Part shown: piece by piece, positions 1 through 4,972 of the stretch
Layout of the letters: the number at the start of each line of letters is the position of its first letter
How positions within the stretch are numbered: the stretch's first letter is position 1
Origin: Candidatus Aenigmatarchaeota archaeon
GTDB lineage: Archaea > Aenigmatarchaeota > Aenigmatarchaeia > QMZP01 > JAUXAV01
Reading direction: 5' to 3'
DNA: 5,491 bases
Assembly (NCBI GenBank): GCA_030619735.1
Contig: JAUXAV010000076.1
Span: 1 to 5,491 of the forward strand
Notes under the pieces: model-generated
Told to the model about the DNA's origin: nothing
Database searches by the model: none
The model's input: the letters and a program-made list of their open reading frames with translations, nothing else
Translations under genes and position numbers: made by a program

Positions 1-1
1 C

Positions 2-172
2 AAGGCCCTGGAAACAGGCAGGCCCTTCTCCATAAACGAGCTTGCAAAGGAGACAGGGATGCACAATATCACGGTGAAGAAGTATATCAGGATTATACAG
101 GTTGTCCGGAGGGAGCCCAGGGTAGAGGTAATTAAGACCAAGCACTCAATTATTTTAAGGGTTAGGAGGTAA
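2..172 (+). CDS. C-terminal fragment of a helix-turn-helix (winged-helix-like) protein, 5' end outside the window
   Basis: The frame is open from the left edge and gives 56 residues before TAA at 170-172. Residues about 10-34 (beginning SINELAKETG and running through ITVKKYIRIIQ) read as a helix-turn-helix: a first helix with an Ala-Lys pair, a turn at Thr-Gly-Met, and a recognition helix rich in Lys, Tyr and Ile. The remaining residues alternate charged and hydrophobic residues (VEVIKTKHSIILRVRR), as in the beta wing of a winged helix. A role in transcription control is inferred from the fold alone; the family and target cannot be named because the N-terminus is missing. Codon use (AGG for Arg, ATA for Ile) matches the Cdc48 gene. 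That gene starts 81 bases downstream on the same strand, so co-transcription is plausible but not shown. Confidence 0.6.
   Translation, partial: KALETGRPFSINELAKETGMHNITVKKYIRIIQVVRREPRVEVIKTKHSIILRVRR
164..170 (+). promoter_or_regulatory. Shine-Dalgarno-like motif AGGAGGT overlapping the end of the upstream gene
   Basis: A near-perfect AGGAGGT lies across the last codons of the helix-turn-helix gene, with its final T forming the first base of the TAA stop. It is placed 7 bases before TTG at 178 and 16 bases before ATG at 187, which share one reading frame. It is too far (83 bases) to serve the Cdc48 start at 254. It may be chance, since AGG-AGG is also simply the Arg-Arg codon pair ending the upstream protein. 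Confidence 0.25.
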
Positions 173-177
173 TAATA

Positions 178-279
178 TTGATAGGAATGATAAAGTTTGG
201 GGTGCAGACCTTTGGAAGGAGTGTAGAATGCAAGGAGGATAGAAAGGGTTGCTATGGTGCCAAAGAAAGCCGGGAATGA
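178..279 (+). CDS. Possible 33-residue small ORF overlapping the Cdc48 start (doubtful)
   Basis: TTG at 178 opens a frame of 33 codons ending in TGA at 277-279; ATG at 187 is an alternative start giving 30 residues. The peptide (from the ATG: MIKFGVQTFGRSVECKEDRK and onward) has two cysteines, no recognisable domain and no membrane segment. Support is limited to the AGGAGGT motif 7 bases upstream of the TTG. The ORF overlaps the first 26 bases of the Cdc48 gene in another frame, so if translated it could couple to Cdc48 translation. It may equally be a chance frame in an untranslated leader. Confidence 0.15.
   Translation: MIGMIKFGVQTFGRSVECKEDRKGCYGAKESRE
232..238 (+). promoter_or_regulatory. 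Probable ribosome binding site of the Cdc48 gene, AAGGAGG, unusually far from the start
   Basis: AAGGAGG is a strong match to the 16S rRNA anti-Shine-Dalgarno, but it ends 15 bases before ATG 254, longer than the usual 5-9. No better in-frame start exists between them: the upstream in-frame stop is TAG at 224-226 and the codons from there to 254 contain no ATG, GTG or TTG. A weaker GAAAGGG at 242-248 is closer to the ATG. The site supports 254 as the start, with GTG at 257 as the only near alternative. Confidence 0.4.
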
Positions 280-3200
280 AATTGCCCTCAGGGTGGGAGA
301 GCTGACAGACAGGTCAGAATCAGGAAGGGGTATAGTCAGGATTGACTCCGGGAGCATGAAGGAATTAGAGGTCAGGGAGGGGGACGTGGTGGAATTGAAG
401 GGCCAGAGAAACACAGGGGCGATTGCTGTCAGGGCCTATCCGGCTGATGTGGGTCTCAGCCTGGTCCGGATGGACGGGATAAGCAGGAGGAATGCAGGAA
501 TAGGGGTGGGGGAGACCGTAAAGATAAAGAGGGTTGAGGTCAAGGAGGCAAAGAGGGTGGTGCTTGCCCCGGCCCAGAAGGGGATAATGCTCCAGGTCCC
601 CCCGGAGATGCTAAAAAATAATATACTTTTCCGGCCTGTGAAGAAGGGCGACATGCTTTCCCCGATGCCGGTGGTCAAGCAGAGGGGGCAGGATGAATTC
701 GAGGACATATTCAGCAGCATGTTCGGGGGCATGGGGATGTCCGGCTTCTCCCCCATGGGGCAGTTAAGGCTGATGGTTGTGAGCACGAACCCGGATGAGA
801 TAACCAGGATAGGGGAGGCAACAGAGATTGAGGTCAGGCCTGAGGCAGTGGAAATCCAGGAAAAGGCCATATCTGCAATAACATACGAGGACATAGGAGG
901 CCTGCATGAGTCCATAGACAAGATAAGGGAGATGGTTGAACTCCCCCTGAGGCACCCTGAATTGTTTGAAAAGATAGGAATACAGCCGCCCAAAGGGGTC
1001 CTGCTGTACGGCCCCCCGGGAAGCGGGAAGACCCTGCTTGCAAAGGCTGTATCCAATGAGTCAGGAGCCAATTTCTCCCTGATAAACGGCCCTGAAGTCA
1101 TGTCCCGCTGGTATGGCGGCTCGGAGGAGAACCTCAGGAAAATATTCGAGGATGCGGAGAAGAACGCCCCTGCAATCATATTCATAGACGAGATAGATGC
1201 CATAGCCCCGAAAAGGGAGGATGTTACAGGGGAGGTTGAAAGAAGAGTAGTCTCCCAGCTCCTATGTCTCCACCCTGAAACAAAGGTTTACTTGCCTGAT
1301 AAATTTATTGACATAAAGAATCTTTATGAAAAAAGTAGTGGCAAGAGCATAAAAGACGACAACAATGTTGAACACAAGATACCAGGTAAAGAAATATATG
1401 TCCAAGCACTGGATAACAGCGGGAAGATATCAAAAGCTAGGGTTATAGCCATGTCAAAGACCCCAATCAAGAAGGGGTATAAAATCAGCCTGGCAAATGG
1501 CGGAAACATTACATCATCTCAGATAACAAGGTTCCTTACCATAAGCAACGATGGGATAAAATGGAGGCATGCACATGAATTATCTGAGGGGGACTATATA
1601 CTGATACCCAGAAAACTTGAATTCTTGGAGAAGATAGAAAAGATTGATGTGTTCAAGCTACAGGAAAAGGATAAATGGATAATAAAAACTGGCAATCCTG
1701 TTCTTGCAGGTTTTTTCAGAAGGAAATACATAAAACTGAGCGAGATTAAGAGCCTGCTGGAGCATCGCAAGATTCCGGTAAAGGGTATGTCTGAGAGGGT
1801 GTTGAATTATCTACTTAGTAAGGGCGAGGATAGCAAGGAACAAATAGAGAGTAGCCTTGGCATAAGCAGGAGGAGCCTGAATAACTGCATAAGAAACCTT
1901 AAAATGAGGGGTGTTATAGAGGCTGGGAAGACCATAAAGGCAAAGGAAATTACCAGGCAACAGATAGTGAATAGCATAGAAGGATTGGCACACAAGGATG
2001 ACAAAAGGATATACCCACTGAAAGAAAAATATTTCATAAAGCTACCGAAATTCCTGGATGAGTCGCTGGCAAAGTTCCTTTCTCTTGTTATTACAGAGGG
2101 TCATATTAACAATCGTGGAGTAAGGCTCAGCGGTGAAACATCTTGGATGGTAGAAAGAATAGGGGAAGAAATATTTGGACTGAAATCCAAGGTTGACAAA
2201 TACAGGAAAGACCTTAGAACAATTGAACTCAATTCAAGGGCATTATCGGAATTTCTGAATGATTATTTCAAGATACCAAAAGGTAAAAAATCATATATAG
2301 TTAAGATACCAAAGCAGATATTCACTTCACCAAAGTCTGTAAAATCCAGCTTTCTGGCAGGGCTTATAGAAGGTGACGGAAGCATCTACAGGAGTTCTGT
2401 ACGTTTCTATACAGCCAGCAAGGGAATGGCAGAAGATGTGACAAGGCTTTTTGCTTCTTTAGGCATACAATCAGTTTTGAAGAATTATAATGTCTATACT
2501 GTAAAGGTAACAGGTGGTTTTGAGTCCTTTAAAACACTTTCTGATTCTATATCAAGTTTCATTGAGTTGGAAAAGAAAAAGGCCACACTTTCAGAGCTAA
2601 CTAAAAAAATAAAGAAGTATTCAAGCGTGGTTTATCCTGTAAAGGATATGCTTAGAGATATTAGAGAACAATACAACCTGAGAATCGATGATAACAAATA
2701 CAGGTATCTTTCTCCAAATCTAACATATCAAATAAATTCAAACGTATTGGGTTATTTCATACAAAAAATGGAAGGTATAGAGAATACTCTTGTTGAGGAA
2801 CTAAGGCAAGTGCAAAAATCAGAGGTTATTCCGTGCATGATTACAGGTGTTGAAACAGTAGAGACAGAGCAGATGTATGACCTAACCACCGAATATTCCA
2901 ACTTTATAGCTGGTGATATACCAGTGGTTGTACATAATACCCTTATGGACGGGCTGAAGTCCAGGGGCAAGGTAATAGTAATCGCGGCTACAAACAGGGA
3001 GAACTCAATAGACCCTGCCCTGAGAAGACCGGGAAGGTTCGACCGGGAGGTTGAAATAGGCGTCCCTGACCAGAAGGGGAGGCTGGAAATCCTGAAGATT
3101 CATACCAGGAATATGCCCCTGACAAAGGACGTGGACCTCAACTGGCTGGCATCCATTACTTATGGGTTTGTGGGAGCGGACTTGGAGGCCCTGGCAAAGG

Positions 3201-4210
3201 AGGCGGCCATGTCCGCCCTAAGAAGGAATCTTCCTGCTATAAGCTGGAAAAAAGCAGAATTGCCCCCGAAGGTCTTTGAGAAGCTCAAGGTCACGAAAAG
3301 GGATTTTGACAATGCCCGCAAGATTGTGGAGCCCAGTGCAATGAGGGAGGTCCTAATAGAGGTGCCCAAGGTTAAGTGGTCTGATGTAGGGGGACTAGAG
3401 GAGGTAAAGGGACTCCTGAAGGAGTCTGTTCAGTGGCCACTGAGCAACCCCCAGGCCTTCAAGAGGCTCGGGATAAGGCCGCCCTCAGGGATACTGCTTT
3501 ATGGGCCGCCTGGAAGCGGGAAGACCCTATTGGCAAAGGCCGTAGCGACCGAATCAGGGGCGAACTTCATATCCATAAAGGGGCCGGAGGTGTTTAATAT
3601 GTTTGTTGGGGAATCGGAAAAGAAGGTGAGGGAGATATTCAGGAGGGCAAAGCAGGTTGCCCCTGCAATAATATTCTTTGATGAGGTGGATGCCCTGGCG
3701 CCCAGGAGGGGGCTTGAGCCAGGGACAAGGGTTTCAGAGAATGTGGTATCCCAGATACTGACAGAGATGTCCGGATTAGAGGACCTGCACAATGTAATTG
3801 TCATTGCGGCTACGAATCGCCCGGATATTCTTGACCCCGCCCTTTTAAGGCCGGGCAGGTTTGACAGGCAGATACTGGTCCCTGCCCCGGACAGGAAGGC
3901 CAGGGAGGAAATCCTGAAAATCCATACCTCCGGGATGCCCCTGAAGGGGGTCAATATAAAGGAAATAGCAAGGAAGGCAGAGGACTATTCCGGGGCGGAT
4001 TTGGAGGCCCTGGCCAGGGAGGCGGGGCTGAACGCCCTGAGAAAGAACATGCAGTCAAAGGAGGTTGGAAAGAAGGATTTCTCAGAGGCCCTCAAGAAGG
4101 TCAGGCCGAGCGTCAATCCCAGGGTTGTAGAGTTCTACGACAAGGTTGCCCAGGCCTTCAGCTCTGTCAAGCCCAAGAAGAAGGAAGAGAGGGAAAATTA
4201 TATAGGCTAA
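254..4210 (+). CDS. cdc48: Cdc48/VCP-family AAA+ ATPase precursor containing an intein in the D1 domain
   Basis: This encodes a hexameric ATP-driven unfolding motor of the Cdc48/p97/VAT family, cytosolic, which in archaea is thought to extract and unfold proteins for degradation. The precursor has 1318 residues; removing residues 338-895 leaves 760, normal for the family. Domains in order: double-psi barrel N-domain about 5-95; second N subdomain about 100-200, with a Gly/Met/Phe-rich insertion at 147-170; D1 about 209-337 plus 896-1010; linker; D2 about 1040-1285; charged tail. D1 has Walker A GPPGSGKT at 253-260, Walker B IIFIDE at 308-313, sensor Asn914 and arginine fingers Arg925 and Arg928. 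D2 has Walker A at 1084-1091, Walker B IIFFDE at 1139-1144, Asn1188, Arg1199 and Arg1202, so both ATPase sites look intact after splicing. The D1 pore loop reads RWYGGS, where GES is usual. The stop overlaps the convergent gene. The start is the only in-frame ATG after the upstream stop at 224-226. Confidence 0.97.
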   Translation: MVPKKAGNEIALRVGELTDRSESGRGIVRIDSGSMKELEVREGDVVELKGQRNTGAIAVRAYPADVGLSLVRMDGISRRNAGIGVGETVKIKRVEVKEAKRVVLAPAQKGIMLQVPPEMLKNNILFRPVKKGDMLSPMPVVKQRGQDEFEDIFSSMFGGMGMSGFSPMGQLRLMVVSTNPDEITRIGEATEIEVRPEAVEIQEKAISAITYEDIGGLHESIDKIREMVELPLRHPELFEKIGIQPPKGVLLYGPPGSGKTLLAKAVSNESGANFSLINGPEVMSRWYGGSEENLRKIFEDAEKNAPAIIFIDEIDAIAPKREDVTGEVERRVVSQLLCLHPETKVYLPDKFIDIKNLYEKSSGKSIKDDNNVEHKIPGKEIYVQALDNSGKISKARVIAMSKTPIKKGYKISLANGGNITSSQITRFLTISNDGIKWRHAHELSEGDYILIPRKLEFLEKIEKIDVFKLQEKDKWIIKTGNPVLAGFFRRKYIKLSEIKSLLEHRKIPVKGMSERVLNYLLSKGEDSKEQIESSLGISRRSLNNCIRNLKMRGVIEAGKTIKAKEITRQQIVNSIEGLAHKDDKRIYPLKEKYFIKLPKFLDESLAKFLSLVITEGHINNRGVRLSGETSWMVERIGEEIFGLKSKVDKYRKDLRTIELNSRALSEFLNDYFKIPKGKKSYIVKIPKQIFTSPKSVKSSFLAGLIEGDGSIYRSSVRFYTASKGMAEDVTRLFASLGIQSVLKNYNVYTVKVTGGFESFKTLSDSISSFIELEKKKATLSELTKKIKKYSSVVYPVKDMLRDIREQYNLRIDDNKYRYLSPNLTYQINSNVLGYFIQKMEGIENTLVEELRQVQKSEVIPCMITGVETVETEQMYDLTTEYSNFIAGDIPVVVHNTLMDGLKSRGKVIVIAATNRENSIDPALRRPGRFDREVEIGVPDQKGRLEILKIHTRNMPLTKDVDLNWLASITYGFVGADLEALAKEAAMSALRRNLPAISWKKAELPPKVFEKLKVTKRDFDNARKIVEPSAMREVLIEVPKVKWSDVGGLEEVKGLLKESVQWPLSNPQAFKRLGIRPPSGILLYGPPGSGKTLLAKAVATESGANFISIKGPEVFNMFVGESEKKVREIFRRAKQVAPAIIFFDEVDALAPRRGLEPGTRVSENVVSQILTEMSGLEDLHNVIVIAATNRPDILDPALLRPGRFDRQILVPAPDRKAREEILKIHTSGMPLKGVNIKEIARKAEDYSGADLEALAREAGLNALRKNMQSKEVGKKDFSEALKKVRPSVNPRVVEFYDKVAQAFSSVKPKKKEERENYIG
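1787..1933 (+). other. Helix-turn-helix-like segment inside the intein (precursor residues 512-560)
   Basis: Between the N-terminal splicing part and the endonuclease, residues 512-560 read as a compact DNA-binding fold: helix RVLNYLLSKG, helix SKEQIESSLG, turn at Ile-Ser-Arg-Arg, recognition helix SLNNCIRNLKMRG, then a short strand VIEAGK. The pattern 'restrain, turn, recognise, wing' resembles winged helices of archaeal regulators. Extra DNA-binding modules occur in some homing endonucleases and could lengthen the recognised site; that role is inference. The flanking stretch 455-511 is also not explained by the splicing or endonuclease motifs. Confidence 0.5.
2036..2608 (+). other. LAGLIDADG (DOD) homing endonuclease domain of the intein (residues about 595-785)
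   Basis: The first motif is FLSLVITEGHI at 608-618 with acidic Glu615; the second is FLAGLIEGDGSI at 700-711 with acidic Asp708. The 93-residue spacing is typical of two-motif monomeric enzymes, in which the two helices pack together and each supplies one metal-binding acid. Both acids are present and there is no frameshift or stop, so the enzyme may still cut. The likely target is the joined Cdc48 D1 sequence spanning the codons for SQLL and TLMDG in an intein-free allele. Domain edges are approximate. Confidence 0.85.
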
Positions 4211-4878
4211 TTCTCCCCGGGCTCCCTTTTCGGGTCCCTCACGGCCAGGATGCCGAGATGGGGGATTATTGCCATGGGGTCATAATAGACAGTGACAGCG
4301 AACTCCGTTCTCTCGCTGTCCCTTTTGCGGTATCTGCGGCCGCGGAGGAGCGCCATTTCCTGGCCCTCCCGCAATGTAAAATATGCACTGGGCTCGTCAG
4401 GGAGCTTCGTGTATGTTATCCGGGGCAGGCCGGTTCCGCTCTGGAGGAGCTCTTTTATCCTGAACCAGCCCTGGGGAGGGAGGATTATCCTTTTCTCCCT
4501 GCCTGAAATCAGGGGCCTGTGACCGGGGATTATCCTGACCTCCGGGCTTTCAATGTAAGAAGCCAGGCATCCCTTCCGCACTCGTCTGTTTCTCACGTCC
4601 CTGAGCACGCCTGTGAAGGTAAAATAATCCCTCATCTGCTCCACTATCTTGGGCTCCTGCTTCTGGTTGGCAATTATATTGTATTCCCTGTCACTGGGGC
4701 CCCTCAGGTCCAGGTTCCCGAGAACGGTCTTTGTATGGTAGATGCGCATGCCTCTATAGATGCTGTCCGAGCTGATAATACAGGGGTTTGCATAGAAAGG
4801 GAAGGGTTTTCCCTGGTCCTGGAATTCCGGCCAGGGTTCGCTCAGGATTATTTTGGAGGATTTGGTCTCTACAGGCAT
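4207..4878 (-). CDS. Hypothetical basic protein of 223 residues, family not recognised
   Basis: I do not recognise this protein. It begins MPVETKSSKI at ATG 4878-4876 and ends at TAG 4209-4207. It has no signal peptide, membrane segment or obvious ATPase, HTH or metal-binding motif, and only two cysteines (33 and 104). Visible features are a Pro- and aromatic-rich N-terminus (PWPEFQ, PFPFYANP), a short motif-like stretch ILPPQGWFRIKELLQSG at 132-148, a strongly basic cluster RGRRYRKRDSER at 179-190, and a beta-rich end (TEFAVTVYYD). Its reality is supported by length, host-like codon use (AGG Arg, GTG, CCG) and a plausible promoter 33-41 bases upstream. It runs opposite to both neighbours: convergent with cdc48 (4-base overlap), divergent from the MEMO gene. 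The basic patch could suggest nucleic-acid contact, which is only a guess. Confidence 0.8.
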   Translation of the reverse strand: MPVETKSSKIILSEPWPEFQDQGKPFPFYANPCIISSDSIYRGMRIYHTKTVLGNLDLRGPSDREYNIIANQKQEPKIVEQMRDYFTFTGVLRDVRNRRVRKGCLASYIESPEVRIIPGHRPLISGREKRIILPPQGWFRIKELLQSGTGLPRITYTKLPDEPSAYFTLREGQEMALLRGRRYRKRDSERTEFAVTVYYDPMAIIPHLGILAVRDPKREPGEN

Positions 4879-4910
4879 GCAAATCAGTTGCTAAAGTATT
4901 GGGGGTAAAT

Positions 4911-4919
4911 CTTATAAGG
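4911..4919 (-). promoter_or_regulatory. TATA-like box for the minus-strand hypothetical gene
   Basis: CTTATAAG at 4911-4918 is a perfect palindrome and a good archaeal TATA-box match. Read on the minus strand it lies with its centre about 37 bases before the ATG at 4878, which places transcription start about 10 bases ahead of the start codon. No Shine-Dalgarno motif is visible in that short leader. Because it is symmetric it could in principle also direct transcription to the right, starting about 30 bases before the MEMO ATG. Confidence 0.5.
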
Positions 4920-4942
4920 TTTTCCAAATCTGTTTCCAAAGC

Positions 4943-4950
4943 TATTTTAA
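4943..4950 (+). promoter_or_regulatory. TATA-like box for the MEMO gene, consistent with a leaderless transcript
   Basis: TATTTTAA at 4943-4950, preceded by a purine-rich AAAG that could act as a TFB-recognition element, is centred about 26 bases before the A of ATG 4973. That is the standard archaeal distance from TATA box to transcription start, so the mRNA would begin at the start codon. No Shine-Dalgarno motif lies between 4951 and 4972, in agreement with leaderless translation. Confidence 0.5.
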
Positions 4951-4972
4951 TCCCTTCCTGCTATTTCTTAAT

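Larger units (their letters stand above)
1265..2938 (+). mobile_element. Intein with LAGLIDADG homing endonuclease, inserted in Cdc48 D1 (precursor residues 338-895)
   Basis: The host sequence RRVVSQLL | TLMDGLKSRG is continuous in Cdc48 proteins; here 558 residues lie between the two halves. The insert begins Cys338-Leu with Thr343 and Val345 (block A), and ends VVVHN (890-895 region, block G) followed by host Thr896, the nucleophile needed for splicing. Block F is recognisable at 874-884 (MYDLTTEYSNF). The EGDYILIPR stretch at 445-453 closes the N-terminal Hint part. In block B (415-428) the expected TxxH histidine is not present. Two LAGLIDADG motifs lie at 608-618 and 700-711. The insert is clearly AT-richer than the host gene: by hand count 18 of 60 bases are G or C at 2281-2340, against 36 of 60 at 3481-3540. 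Such elements splice themselves out of the protein and spread by cutting intein-free alleles. Activity here is inferred, not shown. Confidence 0.95.

Noticed and set aside
181..250. C/D box small RNA in the cdc48 leader
   Set aside because: ATGATAA at 187-193 is only near the C box, and no CTGA D box follows at a suitable distance.
436..1203. Open frame of 255 codons on the minus strand
   Set aside because: It lies wholly opposite the conserved N-domain and D1 of cdc48; its translation is Ser/Pro-rich with no domain and arises from the host gene's codon bias.
1265..2938. Insertion as a group I intron or two separate genes
   Set aside because: The frame is continuous from host to insert to host, and splice-junction residues (Cys, His-Asn, Thr) and Hint motifs mark a protein-splicing element.
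3499..3954. Open frame of 151 codons on the minus strand
   Set aside because: It is opposite the D2 ATPase domain, and its sequence is the mirror of Walker motifs; no independent start signal or domain.
4258..4908. Three plus-strand open frames (4258-4506, 4292-4522, 4519-4908)
   Set aside because: They overlap each other and the longer minus-strand gene, whose codon use and promoter are better. Their translations show no recognisable domain.
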